Under the pieces are notes generated by a model. It searched no databases, was not told where the DNA came from, and saw nothing but the letters and a program-made list of their open reading frames with translations. Positions 27,164 to 40,735 of a stretch of 64,000 bases of DNA are shown here, piece after piece. This DNA comes from Seriola aureovittata. Its lineage: Eukaryota > Chordata > Actinopteri > Carangiformes > Carangidae. The number at the start of each line of letters is the position of its first letter. The stretch's first letter is position 1. The DNA is taken from contig NC_079373.1 of NCBI RefSeq assembly GCF_021018895.1, forward strand, positions 15,348,501 through 15,412,500. Direction: 5' to 3'. Made by a program: the position numbers and the translations under genes.

Positions 27164-28464
27164 ATTTGTCAATTCATCTATTTCAGCTTGAGCACATGGT
27201 TTGGAAAAACAAGTGTTCCATGAGCTGGACTGAACTCATACATGTAAAATATAAATTTCATTTTGAAAGTGGCACTTTCCGAACATTGTACACACTGTTC
27301 CTCTATTCTATCTTAGGAGAAAAGCATTGAAGCCTCTTTGTTTGCAGGATCCGAATACATGCAGATAGAGAGAGCTATGTGAGCATGGGTTCACCGGGGG
27401 AGAAGAAAAACAATAATTCAACACACACACGCACAAACACACATGCACAAAAATGCACTTACATCCACGCAGCATGAGGGAGGCTTATAGTGGAGAGGAG
27501 AATAGTAATGAGGCAAAGCTTTGTAATATTCTAAATTTGGCTGCGGGTCTCCCGACGCAGGTAAGTGTTCACATCGCACCCTCCTTCCCCTGCATTCCCT
27601 GCTGTGCATAGATGAGTGGAGCTGTCTTATGCTAGATATTTCCCCCTTAAGGCTGTTTCCATTTGGGGTGCCCAGAATAATGTTACACACTCCATTATTT
27701 TTATAGGCCTTAGGCATCTCACTCAGATCCGTTCACGAATATATTGACTTTCACTTTGCTGCATGATTGAGGCTTGTTTGCCTGGCTGCCGGTAGACAGC
27801 CTGGACAACCAGACTGTAAAGGATGAGTTAAGGAAAAACTCCACCACATACAAACACACTTTCCGATCAGTGTAGTTGAAATACTGATTCTGTTTAAACT
27901 GCTGACTTTATCTCAATCCCCTGGAGGAAATTTGAAGCATTAGCCTTTCTCATCCTTTTTTCCCTCTCTCTGTAAAGAAATGGAGACTGATGCTCCACAT
28001 ATGATTATGTTGAGATGGGGAAAACAACAAACGTAACCTGGGTCTCTTTTGTATATAAGCACCGGGAAGAGAGGAGTGGGAGATTGTAGTTTTGGTTTTG
28101 AACTTATTTTAGTTTATAGAAATTTGTCAGTGTTCAGTCATGGGTGATGTGCTTCATGGTACTTGTTTTCACATACTTATTATATCTTGAATATTGACTA
28201 TGGGGCCAACTGTTACCAGCCTGCCCACCCATCTGTTTAGAAATGTGCTTTGGCTCTATAACTTCTGTTTCCTGCAATATTACATCATTCCTGAATCTCT
28301 ACTTGGTTTGTGTGTGCATATGAAAAAGGCAGGAGGAAGAGTTGCCTTAATATGAATTGCCACTCAGCTTGTCCTTTGTGCAGATTCCTCCAACCACACC
28401 AAAAACTGTGAGAGAAAATGAGAGACAGATCACCCACACACTCATAGCATTCTTCCATATTTTC

Positions 28465-28722
28465 CTGCTTATCTGGGTTTGGGTTGCAGTGGCAGCAAAC
28501 TAAGCAGAGAACCCCAGACATCCTTTCTCCCAAGCCACATCTCCCAACGCCTCCTGGGGAATCCCGAGGTATTCCCATGCCAAATGGGATATATTTGGCA
28601 TCTGTCTAAGGGTTTCTCCCAGAATACCTCCACATAGAGGTATATGGGAGGTATCCTGATCAGACACATGAACTATCTCTTTTAAATGCAAAAGAGCAGC
28701 ATTTTAACATCCAGCTCCTTTC
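28465..28722 (-). mobile_element. Antisense LINE fragment (5' part)
   Basis: Words such as ccccagacatcctttctccc, cgcctcctggggaatcccga and ggtatcctgatcagacacat match, by eye, the antisense of a widespread teleost non-LTR retrotransposon. It is degraded with no open frame. The same element resumes at 28955 after an interrupting tail-plus-microsatellite block. Confidence 0.6.
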
Positions 28723-28954
<232 letters not shown>

Positions 28955-29140
28955 TTTTGGTCACTATCCAAAGTTTGTGCCCTTAGGTAGGAGAGCCCTC
29001 CGGACCACATATCTTCAGCTTTCACTGTCATTCTCAGCTGTCTCCCAGCAGGGGTTTCCCAGATGGAGCCCTCTAACCACTCTAACCCCACCCAGGGACT
29101 CCAAGAACTCCCAGTACTCCAAACTGTTTGTACCTGCAGC
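28955..29140 (-). mobile_element. Antisense LINE fragment (continuation)
   Basis: Resumes the LINE-like sequence after the ATCT block: ggtcactatccaaagtttgt and gcccttaggtaggagagccc correspond to the region that follows in intact copies of the family, then accccacccagggactccaa. No open frame remains. Confidence 0.5.
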
Positions 29141-30084
29141 ATGCTGCAAATGAAAGTCAGAGAGCACTCATGTTTAATTACTACAAGCTCCTTAGCGCAG
29201 TCTAGCACGCACACATGGCTCTGGATACAGATGTGTGTAAGTGTGTGTTTACATCAACACACAGCATACTTGTGCATATTTTTGCATATGCTGCAGTGTC
29301 AGTTATTTATTAAAGCATGTGCTCTTAATTATGGAGATGTTAACAAGAACGCTGCCCCTGTTGGTGAGTGAATTGTCCCTGGACATTTCCTTATGGGGGA
29401 GCCCAACGCAAATATGTCTCTGCTCATGTGCTGTGACACTGTCATCATTAGTCACATTTATTCAATGTGACACTGAAACCTCTGTTACATCAACTACTGT
29501 GGCCCTTATACCCCTGGGTAATGAGTAATTCTGCTAATGATGAGTGAAAGACAGAGACACAGTTAAGTTAATGTGTCTGAAAGTGACACCTTGAATGCAA
29601 ACTATGCAACTGTGTGGTTAGAGGAACCTCTGCTGTTGTTAGGTATTGGTTGTATAATATGTATACATGAAAGTATATGATTAGTTTTCACTAATGAAGT
29701 CAGCTCTATTTCCTGCAACAAAATGCCACCAACTCATGGAGGATATATCACTGACATCAATTCAATGTACAAAAATAGAAACTATACCAAAATGTGAAGT
29801 TGTTTAGAATATTCCAACAACAACAAATGGACAGTGTTGAACAGTATGCATTGGCACTATTTTAACATTTTTGCCTGTGCCACAATGTATTTACATGCTT
29901 GTGCTTAGATGATGAAGGTGAGTGAAGGCTGGAGTGGAGGCAACCCCTTGTGAAATGGCAACAACAATATAACTTCACTACAGTATGGCCCACACACCTA
30001 CCATTTCAGCTAAAGGTGTTAGAAGCTCAAAGCATTTCACATTTTTTTAAGCACACCAGCACGACCAGCTTGGGAAACATAATA

Positions 30085-30205
30085 TTCATTTTCTAGAAGC
30101 TTATCCAGGTCCGATCACAATAGCTCTCAGGCCATGAAACCTGGGTCAGTCCCATGTCCTCCTCTCAGCTGGTCAGACCCTGAACACCTCCAGAAGAAGA
30201 TCGAA
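30085..30205 (-). mobile_element. Second antisense LINE fragment
   Basis: tagaagcttatccaggtccg and cctcctctcagctggtcaga through tgaacacctccagaagaaga resemble the same antisense LINE family as at 28465-29140, in the same orientation, about 1 kb on. It is short and degenerate. Confidence 0.4.
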
Positions 30206-32299
30206 AGTAAATATTCTTACCAAACTCCCAAATCACCGTTGACTAGGTCCTGCAATATTCAAGGAGCAGTGGCAGCTCAACAAGAAATTCCTCTTGAATC
30301 ACTGTACTAGGAATCAAAGGGCAAAGAAGTGGGAGATTCTAACCTGAATATTACCTACCTGGCTATTACTTAAATTAATGGGATTTGATTTTTTTTTTTT
30401 TCTTTCAGGGGGATTTGGGGCGGGGTAGTGGTGGGGCTTGTAGGACACACAATTAAAGAACATATCCATGGAAACTCATTAAAAAGAGGAAATTTCTGCT
30501 TTGTATAACTTATCTCGGTTCACTCAAAGGTGCATTTTCACATTTCTTATCCCCTCTCTTTTTCCATGTGATCCCAGTTGTTGGCACTTTTATATATAAG
30601 CCAATTTATACCACTGACATATATTAATGATGGGAATGCATGTGGTTTAAAATCCTTTTATAATGACATTAACACTCACACACTGTTCTGGAATAAATGA
30701 GGAAATGCACAGGATCAGGGCCAATTCTCAGGCTTCATTTTCTCAGTTGACATCATCACATTCCAACATCTGTGTAGACTGCTCCAGCTGTTTATGATAT
30801 TTGGATTATGTTCTCGAGCAAGACAATGACTCTCCCCACCAGCTTTAAGGGCTCGCTCCTCTTTGGGTGCCGGCAGAATCAAAGCAGACTGTAAGTGTAA
30901 GGAACCTCAGCCTCATGTTACACCAGCTCCATGTGATTTTCCCTCAAGGGAAAGGTTAAGTGAAAAAAGAATTTACTTAATGGGAATCAGTAAGGGATCA
31001 CAAAACCGTAACATTGCTATAGTTTTACTGGAATGATGAGAATCCAGCTTTTAACTGAATCTCATCAATCATCTAACCCTTACCTGAGACTGTCAGAAGA
31101 CACCTAATACACACAAAGCAAGCGGTTACATGCCAGACACATAAACGGCACTGCATACTGTAGGTGCACTGTACGAGAACTAGTCAAGAGGTTGTGGTTA
31201 CACGTGTAAAGATGTAATTTGAAGTGTAATGTAACTAATTGACACAACACGCAAACATACAATATCACTCATCCACAGGTCTCATGTAACAGGTTCCAAG
31301 GCAGTGCCTGGGGTGGGGGCTGGGGTTGGCCTTTTTTAGTATTGTAAACCAGCACTTCTATTTTCATGCAGTACTCAAGAGGAGTGAAAGGAGGACATAC
31401 AAGAGGTGGGTGACAGGTAGAACAACTTCCCCTGCAAGGCTGCTGTTGGTAATTCAGTGCAATGAGAGTTCATTCTGGTAACTCTGATAACAAATTGCGT
31501 CTTGTGTCTTGTAAAAAGTACATCAGCTGTGTGGCCTTGATGATGCTCAAACACCTTTTTAAGTGTCAGTTAGATCATATAATAAAGTGAGGGCTTCTTA
31601 TGAAAGATATAATTTACATAATATAAAAACAAATCATCTCCCTATTAACACAGTTCACCTTGAGACCAGACCGGGATGAGATGATGTGTGTAACTGTAAT
31701 GTAATACAGCCTCCTACCTTACTGCAGGGCCTCTTATTCAGAGCAGCCGCCTCCTGAGAATAACAGGCAAACGGAGCATGAAGGGAAGCCGAGGTCTGGA
31801 CCAGGGGAAGATAGCATGACTGTCTGACAGGATGTGCTTAGTTACACACTCTCTGTTCCTACTACAGCCCAGACAGCCCACCAAGGCCACACATGGGAGA
31901 AGAGAAGGGAAGGGAGGAGGCTACAGGATGTGTGTGTGTATGTGTGTGTCTGACGCAAGAAAAGATATATCGTCCTCTGCTTTTGCCTGGAGAGGCTCTG
32001 GGATGCATCCAAGATGCCAACAGCAGTGACAGCATCATCAACAAAATGTAGCTGTGGCACACACACATACGCGCACGCACAAACACTCACACATACACAG
32101 ATTGCTGCTGAGCCACTTGAGAAAAACACTCCAAATGTGTTTAGGAAACTGCTCTGCCCCGGGAGGGAAAATCACTTTTTTCCTTTTAGTCCCAAACAAA
32201 CAAACAGCTACACACTTTCCATCCTCACTCCACCAAGTGAAGATTCCCTCTCGGTAAAGCGGCAGCATGAACAAGTCTGCTTTTAGAAGGAAACTTTTC

Positions 32300-32545
32300 C
32301 TCTTCATCATGTCTGCTGACCATTAAGCCAATTACAGCCAAATGAAACTAAGTGGGGCAGGCTTAACAGAGTGTCAGATTGCTCCTGAAGGTCAAACAAC
32401 ACTCAGAATGAACAGCCCCGGCCTATAAATCCCTCAGCTCGGATGTGTTGCTTATTGGCACTCTACATCAGCACACCTGTTTATCTGATGAAGCTATTTC
32501 CCTATAAAGGAAGACTTTAAATGTCTGGCCATTTGCCCAGTTTAC
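32300..32545. promoter_or_regulatory. Candidate conserved non-coding block
   Basis: Balanced, low-repeat sequence with ccaattacagccaaatgaaa, ccggcctataaatccctcag (TATA-like) and ttatctgatgaag (GATA-like). No open frame of note. Conservation is a guess from composition. Confidence 0.2.
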
Positions 32546-33065
32546 CTTTATGGGCCATCTCTTGCTCTCATCTCTCTCTCTTTCTCTCTCTCATCTCTTT
32601 TTCATTTCCCAAGTGGGTGATTCAGTACATTTTTCACTCTTAGAACCACCTGAAAATAACAACCCAGTATGCATAAGGACTTAATAAGAACACTGAAGAT
32701 ATGAGGACAAGAGTAGAAAAGCTGACCAGAGGAAATGATGATGAGAGATCTAATGAAGTTGCATAAAACCATTTAGTAATATCATTGAGTTCCTAAGTAC
32801 TATATCTGCTTTTGGGTTTATAATATTTTGAACTATAAAGCACATTTGATTTAAAAAAATCCTTTCTATTTCTTGCATGAATACAAAGTAATTAGCAGCA
32901 GATATGCCAGTGAGGGGGTGGTATTGCTGAATAGGCCAAACGCTTAATGGTGCCAAATAGATCTCAGGGGAATAATGCCACTCATGTAAACAAAACACTG
33001 TGTAAGAGTAAGATGCAGAGTTTTTTTTTTTTTTTAAGGTGAGTGACCTATTTTTGGTTCTCCAA

Positions 33066-33097
33066 CTGAATGAATGAATGAATAAATGAATGAATGA
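33066..33097. repeat. (TGAA)n microsatellite
   Basis: Eight TGAA-type units with one TAAA variant. Confidence 0.9.
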
Positions 33098-33280
33098 TGG
33101 GGCTCTATCTGAATGAGTATGGGAGGAACTTTGACACCATGAGTGGGAGGAATAGTAACAGAGGGAGCAGCTAAAGTAGAAAAAGAGAAAGTGAACCAGA
33201 GATGAGAGTAACATATGCTGATGATGAGGACTTCCCAAGAAGGATTTTTAATATTTCATGTGTCCTAGATTCCACCATAA

Positions 33281-33310
33281 CCCCCCCCCACCCACCCACC
33301 CACCCCCGGG
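33281..33310. repeat. C-rich tract
   Basis: Poly-C followed by CCCA units. Its complement is G-rich and could form a quadruplex. Confidence 0.85.
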
Positions 33311-33787
33311 ACCCAAAAATGACTGAGGAGCCAGGCATTGAAGAATGGAGGGAAGGAGAGAGAACGACTAAGGGATTTTAAAAAATGTTTTAAAATGGGA
33401 ACACACAGTTGGTGTGAGTTACACCATGTACCCTCAGAGTATCAAAGTAATACTACACCAGGTCATTTGTTTTGTTACACCTATGGGAACTTATGTGCCA
33501 CTGAGCACTGAGCTGAAACTCAAACAGTTTGTGACAATACAGGCGATAAAGTGAGTTTTTGCAGTTTACAGTAACAATGATTGCAGGTGGCCCAGTATAG
33601 GTTTTTTTTTTTTACAGAGTGAAACAGGAGTCTTTACTTAAAAGTTTATATACTGTATGGTTTTTCTGCATCTCTATAACTAACAAAAGCGACTCCCTCC
33701 TACCAAACTGTTAAAGAAAAGAAAAAGTTCAACAGTAAGTAACAGTGTCAGTAAGAACACACAAAGAAATTAAAAAGTTTCGCAAGT

Positions 33788-34361
33788 GTATGCCTTCGCC
33801 ATCCAGCTGAGTTGCAGGAAATATGGTCACAATCTCCCCTCCCTGAGTTATAGCATTGAATAACGGTCAGAGGTCTTTTTGCAGGATATTATGATGTCAC
33901 AGTGAAGTTGATCTTTGACCTTTTGTCATCACTTCAAAATGTTATAACTTCATTTTATCCTTTTAGACATTTGAGTTAAATTGTGTCATAATTAGCGTAT
34001 GAATTTGTGAGTTATGGCCGAAAATGTGTTGTGTGAGGTCACAGTGACCTTGGACCACCAGTTCATCTTTGAGTCCAAGTGAATGTTTGTGCCAGATGCA
34101 ATGAAATTCCCTCTGGACGTTCCCGATATATTGTGTTCACAAAACGTCAGGTCACCGTCACCTTGAACTTTGACCTTTGAGCACCAAAGTCTAATCAGTT
34201 CATCCTTGAGTCCAAGTGCACATTTGTGCCAAATTTAAAGGTAATTCCCTCAAGGTGTTACTGAAATAACAAGTTCAGACGGACGGACGGACGGACGGCT
34301 GGATGGACAATCTGAAAACACAATGCCTCCAGCTGTAGCTGTTGTCGGCGCAGAGGCATAA
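33788..34361. mobile_element. Non-autonomous DNA transposon with short TIRs
   Basis: The left end tatgccttcgcc and the right end ggcgcagaggcata are inverted repeats (the reverse complement of the right is tatgcctctgcgcc). The interior has the repeated phrases ttgagtccaagtg (two), tttgtgcca (two) and cagttcatc (two), and ends with five GGAC units (34278-34300). This is a familiar interspersed element of perciform genomes. No coding capacity. Confidence 0.65.
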
Positions 34362-34435
34362 AAAACCAGTAAAATCATTTCCAGTCTTTATGCGAAGCAA
34401 AGCTAATTTACTGTTGGTGACAGCTTCACATTTAC

Positions 34436-34528
34436 TGCACATGGGAGTGGTATTGATCTTCTCATCTAACTTTCTGCAAGAAAGCAAAAAGCCTATTTCC
34501 CAAAGTGTTCCTCATATTTTCCTTTAAC
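34436..34528. repeat. End fragment of a teleost interspersed repeat
   Basis: gggagtggtattgatcttct, catctaactttctgcaagaa and gcctatttcccaaagtgttc match by eye a common fish MITE end. Only about 90 bp is present. Confidence 0.4.
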
Positions 34529-35431
34529 GGTAATAAAAGAAAAGATAGAGAAAGATGAAAGAGGAGCACAAGGTTTTAAAAAGTATAAAGTAGAATGGCG
34601 CAGAAAAGAAAGTTTGTCCTTGACTGACCTTGAATATATTATTCAAGACATTGTTAAAACTGTGCTGAGAATAAAAAGCATCAGCATTTCTGCAGGATAC
34701 AAAGCCATCCTTTATTGTTTAAAGCAGTTTTATCCTCTCTACAGTGCACTGCATGTTTTGATTTACCAACAACAAGCCACCAGTAGCCTGCCACCTATAT
34801 TTGTCTCTGCCACTTGATCAGACAGCTAATTAGCATGAAAAGTAATGTTGCTGCCACTCTCTGTGTATTTATGTGTCTGTCAGCCTGTCTGTCCACACAC
34901 TTGTCTGCCTGTGTTTGTATCTCCATTTGTCTGTCTCTGTTTATAGCTGTCTGTGTGTGCGCGTGTGGTTGCTGCACTTTGTGTCTTGCTGGTCTGCTGC
35001 TTTGCTAACATCGTCTAGTTCAACAGACCTGGGTTGCCTGAAGCCTCTGACCATGCCAATCAGCTCAACCCACAATAACCTACCAACTGGCATCTTAATT
35101 AATCATGTTACGATGGGGGATGTAGCCTTGCATCTCAATGTTCTGCACTACAATAATGCATGAATATTAAAATCATGATACCTGCCTCTACCCATTGTCT
35201 TGCTATTAGATATCAGTTGCTCCCTTGCCTGTGTGAGCTTCAGTCAGTGTGTGTTAGTGTAGAAACTGCGCTCGTGTTCACCTGCAGCATGGGTAACAAC
35301 CATAAAAAATGATTTAAAGGTGATGAGAAGCCTAGCACCGCTCTGCTGGCTGCCACTCTGTGTTATCTTTAGGATTGCCCTGCAACTCACTTCACAATTT
35401 CATTTATTTCGGAGATAACATTTGCCGCCTG

Positions 35432-35435
<4 letters not shown>

Positions 35436-35484
<49 letters not shown>
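35436..35484. repeat. (CA)n microsatellite
   Basis: Perfect CA tract facing the very long TG tract at 35634. Confidence 0.95.
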
Positions 35485-35487
<3 letters not shown>

Positions 35488-35632
35488 GACTTTTGCATTC
35501 ATTACCTGGGAGCTAACCCTTACTTTACTGTAACTGGAATAATGACAGAAACCATTTTAGCTCATGCAACTGCAGTGAACCCCAAATATGGAACACTAAT
35601 TTTGTCTCCAGCTAGACAATCTGTCCCCTGTC

Positions 35633-35768
<136 letters not shown>

Positions 35769-36559
35769 TCAAAATGTGTGCACATCTGAGACTTCCAATG
35801 CAGACACACATCTGCATACAAGTTTTAATGTAAAGTACATTCTATGTCTGTTCAGATTAAATATGGCACAAACCATTACAAAATTATTATTCTCCTCATA
35901 GAGCTCTGTCTGCTAAATCTGCATGTTTTACACTGCGCTGTCATCCCTTTATGGGAAGGCATAATGATGAAGATACTGTTTAGATATTCACTTATTATCT
36001 CCTAGGCTCAGCTTGCAGACAAGTTAAGGCTTCCTGTACTAACCAGAAAACTGGAAATATCTCTGGCTGCCTTTTCTCTTTCTATCACTGGACAATTACA
36101 ATATTTATGAGAAGGACCCTGTAGTGGAAAAACACAGTTTTATTCTCTAGCTATTTCTTTTCCCCCCTTGTACTGTGGATTATTTTTTCTTTTTTTTTTT
36201 TTAATGAAACACCGCCAAGAAAATCACTCAAGCATTTGTCAGTGTAATTGTACAACACAATGCCATGAATGGATATGAGCCTGCCGTTTCAAACTGCTGA
36301 CAGGCACAGAATAAAACACCTCGCACTGAACAGGGGATTAGAGCAGAGAAATAGAGTAAGTTAGAAAGACAGCAAAGGAGAAATGATGAGAGAGAGTGTG
36401 TATGTGTGTATTTTTTTTTATTTCTATTACTTCCTTCAAGCCTTTAGAAAAAAAAAAAAGTTTTAATTGAGCGGGAATAAAATGTTGATTACACTGACCT
36501 TTGACGCACGTCATGAAAACATTTAAAGAGAGAGCAACAGTTAACAGTTAACTGACACA

Positions 36560-36952
36560 GGCAGGGACTTGTATACAGGGGGTGATGCAAGTACTCGGTA
36601 CACAGGAGGTCGTTCAAGGAAGGCAAAAGTACAGCAGGCAAAAAGGCAAGTTCTAAGACAAGATCTGGTCAAAAAACACTAAGGACTCACAAGGGAAAAA
36701 AATAGAAGCTCTGGAACGCTGTCCTAAAGGAACGAGACGAACTGGCACAGAGGGGAGAAAACAAACAGACTATACACTCTACAGGGAGAGGAGACAATGA
36801 GACACAGGTGCAGCACGTTAGGGCGAGGCAGGTAATCACACAGGCGGGAAACACAAGGAGGTGAGTATCAAAATAAAACATGAAACGTAAGACAAAAAAC
36901 ACTATGAGAAACAAAAGGTAACTTAACTAACAGACTGAGGCGTGACACCTTT
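36560..36952. repeat. Probable interspersed repeat, purine-rich
   Basis: gagacaatgagacacaggtg, gcaggtaatcacacaggcgg and the end agactgaggcgtgacacc resemble a common fish repeat read in antisense. No inverted termini or coding frame were found. The family is uncertain. Confidence 0.35.
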
Positions 36953-37584
36953 AACAACTAGTGTTAACAGAAGCAGTTTAAGTAGCCACAGCACAGCTAC
37001 CATAGCCATATCAATAGCTCCATAGAAACAGCCACAACTAGCAAAAACCTGGTCCACGGCCACAGCCAGTCAGGGCAGATGCAGCTGTTGTAACAGTCAC
37101 AGTGGCTGTATACTGTCAGAGCTCGGCCTTTAGAAAGGAATAATAAGCAATAAGTGCATAATGTATAATAGCGTCAGATCATTTCTCCTTATCTACAGAC
37201 AGTTATCTTAAAATGGCAGTGCAGAACAACTTGCTCAAGTACTGGACCAACACACTAAATGTTCCTACGAATCACAGAAAATGCAAAAAATAATAAATAA
37301 ATGATAAAGATAAATAAACTCAAGCAAATCACAAAACAGCAGCACTGTCTCATACATTTTCTGAGGAACTTGTGCCATGGAACTGCATGAATATTGATCA
37401 TTCAGATCATTCCGGGACCAGAATCCCAGTGGTTTATGTGACGATTAATGAAGTGGACTTGTGTTGTCTTCACTTATAGGAAACAGGAAGGGGCCATTGA
37501 TGGCAGAAGCCACTTAAATGCTACTTCCAGCATCCTCTCTCTTTCTGTTTCTCTCTCTCATACATTCTGTACCCTCTCAGGCAG

Positions 37585-37990
37585 TACTGGAAACTAAGAA
37601 AGTAACTAAATACATTCATACAAGTTCTGCGCTAAACTACAATCTTGAGGTACTTGTACTTTACTTAAGTATTTCCATTTAATGCTTCTACTACTACTAC
37701 TATACTTTATTCTAATATGTCTACATTATATAGGGACTTTTCAGTCCACAACATTTATTTGACAGCTGTGGTTACTATCTATTTTTCATTATTTTTCAAA
37801 TTTGACATAAGAAACTAATAATATGATTATACTGTATAATGCATGAGTAGTTTTATGTCTGTACTGTTACATCTTTAATACATCTGTACTGTTACTCAGG
37901 TAGGATTTTGAATACAGGACTTTTACTTGTAATGAGGATTTTTACAATAATGTAGGTTCTCATACTTAGGCTCTATTCACTGCTTTTTAA
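37585..37990 (+). repeat. Interspersed repeat with 'acttaagta' motif
   Basis: gtacttgtactttacttaag, ctactactactactatactt and tacaggacttttacttgtaa are phrases of a very common teleost repeat. Similar phrases recur at 56520-57235. AT-rich and non-coding. Confidence 0.5.
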
Positions 37991-38925
37991 ATGAAACTCC
38001 TGTTTTTCCTCTCTGCTTGTTCCTCCCAAACAGTAACTTGTCATTCCCTGGGAAATTATGTGTGTTTCATATGAATCAGTCCACAGTGACAGATGTTCTG
38101 GCTCCTCAGGGATTTGGGAGGCTGGAAAGCCAGAGGCCATCTATAGGAAAGCAGAACATGGACTGGCTGTAAATCAGACCTCGAATGGCTCGAACAATGC
38201 AAACCTTACTGAGGCTTCTATTTTTACTCCAGAGATTTTTCACACTCCTGTACTTATATTTCCATACTGCTCATTGCTCCAGTTTTGGCTTATCAGTTGA
38301 AAAAGAGCAGGTTTACTGTGTAATTTGTGTTTAGTCTATTTCACTCTGCACATGGAGTCTTATGCAGGAAGACAGAGAATTCAGCATCACCTGCCCGGGA
38401 GCTTATTGCTCTTGATTCATATTTGCATTGGAAAATGCGAGGCATCACAACATATTAGTAGACACTGAAATAGGAAAGCATTCTCAGAGAGAGTTGTATA
38501 TCTGCAGAGTAACTGAATATCAATGTGCCCTTTTGTGAAAGCATGTTGCACAGCCAGACTGGGGATTGGATTTAATCAAGTGAGACTTTCAACTCTTCTC
38601 TGCTCGATAACTGTGGGATTGAATAGACTGTAACCTGTACTACATGCTACACATCACATGTCCATGTTGTATTCTATCTCGACCCACCAGGTCCTTCATA
38701 TATCCTGTGGTGACTCTTAAAGTCTATGTACACGTGAGTAATAGCCATTTACTTTGTGTAAATGGATGTGTCGCATTGAATTAAGCACCTTCTTTAATTT
38801 CACCCCCTTCCCATCAGAGTTCCCAAAGCACACTGCAATTTCCTTTTGATCACTTGCCTGTGACACTGCAGATCAGCATGTGTATGTGAGTCTTTGTGTG
38901 TGCGTATGTATATGCTGTATGTGCT

Positions 38926-38929
<4 letters not shown>

Positions 38930-38956
<27 letters not shown>

Positions 38957-38987
38957 TTGTCTGTGTGTGTTTGTGTGGGGGTGGGTG
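38930..38987. repeat. (TG)n-rich tract
   Basis: TG repeats grading into TTTG and GGGTG. Confidence 0.85.
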
Positions 38988-40210
38988 TTTTCATGCATAC
39001 ACTGTGCGCAGACCTCCTTGTCAGGGACCGTTTACTGTATGACAGCATCCTGCAGTCTATCTCCATCATTATCCCACAAAAAAAAAGAGGCACGTCACAC
39101 ACAAACCACTTTCACTCATCCGTACCTGAGTGAATGATGGATTGCACTCATGTTTAAAGTCACCAGTGTAAAGTGAACACGAAGCCCCTTCTTTTTGACC
39201 TCTCCTACCTCTTGCTGTACAAGCACAAGCACCACTTACCTCAACCTGCCACCCAGAAAATCTAATTTTGCGTCTGTCGAGCCAAACCACATGGATTCAT
39301 TCCTTAATGTATAAGTAAATATTTTAGTGACATATCCTATAATTATGAATAAGCGATGACTTTTGAGTTGGTCTTTAAATAAAGTATCCATTCACCTTTC
39401 TCCCCAAGATGCTAATCTCTTGCCAGACTGTCCTTGTAAATATGTTGTTTTTTCTTTGTGACCTGCCTGGGAAATAAAATCTTAATATCAGCGGCTGTAA
39501 TGTCCTCCCCATAGTTACGATGGGGCAAGAACTGAGGCAGACAATATGTTCAGCATTTGTAACCTTGATCTCAATCATCCCTCCATAAAAAAGTCATCCT
39601 TAGCTACACTTTTTATGACTTAAGATACATTTTATTAGCCTCGCAAAACCAGATCACTTGATACAATCATTGTGGTCTGGCAACACTCAACAGGCATTTG
39701 CTTGGGATAGACAATTGGGAAAGAGAGAGAGAGTTATATTAATTCGAAAGAGGAAGAGCCACATTAATTCCATTCACTGTATCGGGAACGTTTTTTTTTA
39801 CTGCAGTGGCGGATGACAGAGAGTCAAAGCTCCAAACATTTAAAGTGAGCGCAGTAGCAGAATTGCAATGTCATGACTGCCACTTTTTAAATTTCAAAAG
39901 TTAAAAGTAGGTTGTGTGTTTTAGTGAGTTACAAAGCCATTCAACATGTCCGGCTTCATTCATTTATTCTGATAAAACCACAACAGAGAAGGACAAAATT
40001 TCAGGTGCTTAATAGATGACTGACAGATCCCTCCTTCACTCAGACATTAATCCCTTCTTACTGCTGGTTGACTGCACCAGTTTCATGTTATACCAAGTTT
40101 CTCTTTCATGTTTCATAACATCTTCTTTTTTTTTTACGATAAAAACTGCTTTGAATACATTTACAAAAACAAGCTTCTATTTATAGCCATAACACCTACT
40201 TTCCACATAC

Positions 40211-40672
40211 AGAAATGTAATACATGACATATGGCCCTTTATCAAGAGTGATGTTGCCATGTATGTTACATATAAGGCAGTATGTTATTGTCTTATATAT
40301 ACATCCTCTGGATATGTGAAGATATACATTTATAACATATATGAAAAACCTATAGTAAAATTTACATGGTATTATATGTTGCGATGATACACAGTGGGGT
40401 CCAAAAGTCTAGAATAGCAAAAAGACCACTCTCCCATTCACTGTAGGTTAACAATATATATTTAATTTATTATACAAGTTTACTAAAACATCATACATAA
40501 AAAAAATTATATATGCTTATATATGCTTTACTCATATTTAAATATACATGTCTATCTTTTATCTTTACATATATAATGTCAGAATATATTGACATGCTTT
40601 GGGATGGATATTTATGTCCATAACACTGGTCTACAATACAACCATACATATTTGCATGGGCTGGACATGCAT
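40211..40672 (+). repeat. AT-rich dispersed repeat, copy A
   Basis: Shares with 60344-60826, in the same order and orientation, gaaatgtaata, caagagtgatg, tacatcctctggatat, gatatatatttaattta-like words, tgacatgctttgggatggat and catacatatttgcatgggc. I do not recognise the family. The two copies differ by many substitutions and indels. Confidence 0.65.
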
Positions 40673-40735
40673 GTCAATATATGAAATTGTTCAAATTTCT
40701 AATAAGTCTGTCCAAACTTTTGACTGGTACTGTAT
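40389..40735. mobile_element. Tc1-like MITE relic overlapping copy A
   Basis: The left end acagtggggtccaaaagtct (40391-40410) and the reverse complement of the right end, acagtaccagtcaaaagttt (40714-40733), are imperfect inverted repeats of the type found at Tc1/mariner termini. Span about 345 bp. No transposase. It overlaps the right two thirds of the AT-rich repeat copy A, so the two may be parts of one element. Confidence 0.45.

Larger units (their letters stand above)
22420..28460. other. Gene-free interval with repeats
   Basis: TG tracts, a repeat copy at 25985-26320, a purine-rich stretch at 25240-25560 and a poly-T at 27130. The block at 23880-24045 has several TAATTA cores (ctgtaattagttg, gcctaattagacatggtaat) and could be regulatory. 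No gene seen. Confidence 0.55.
30210..33780. other. Gene-free interval
   Basis: Non-repetitive for the most part. CT-rich stretch at 32566-32600. No exon or RNA gene recognised. Confidence 0.55.
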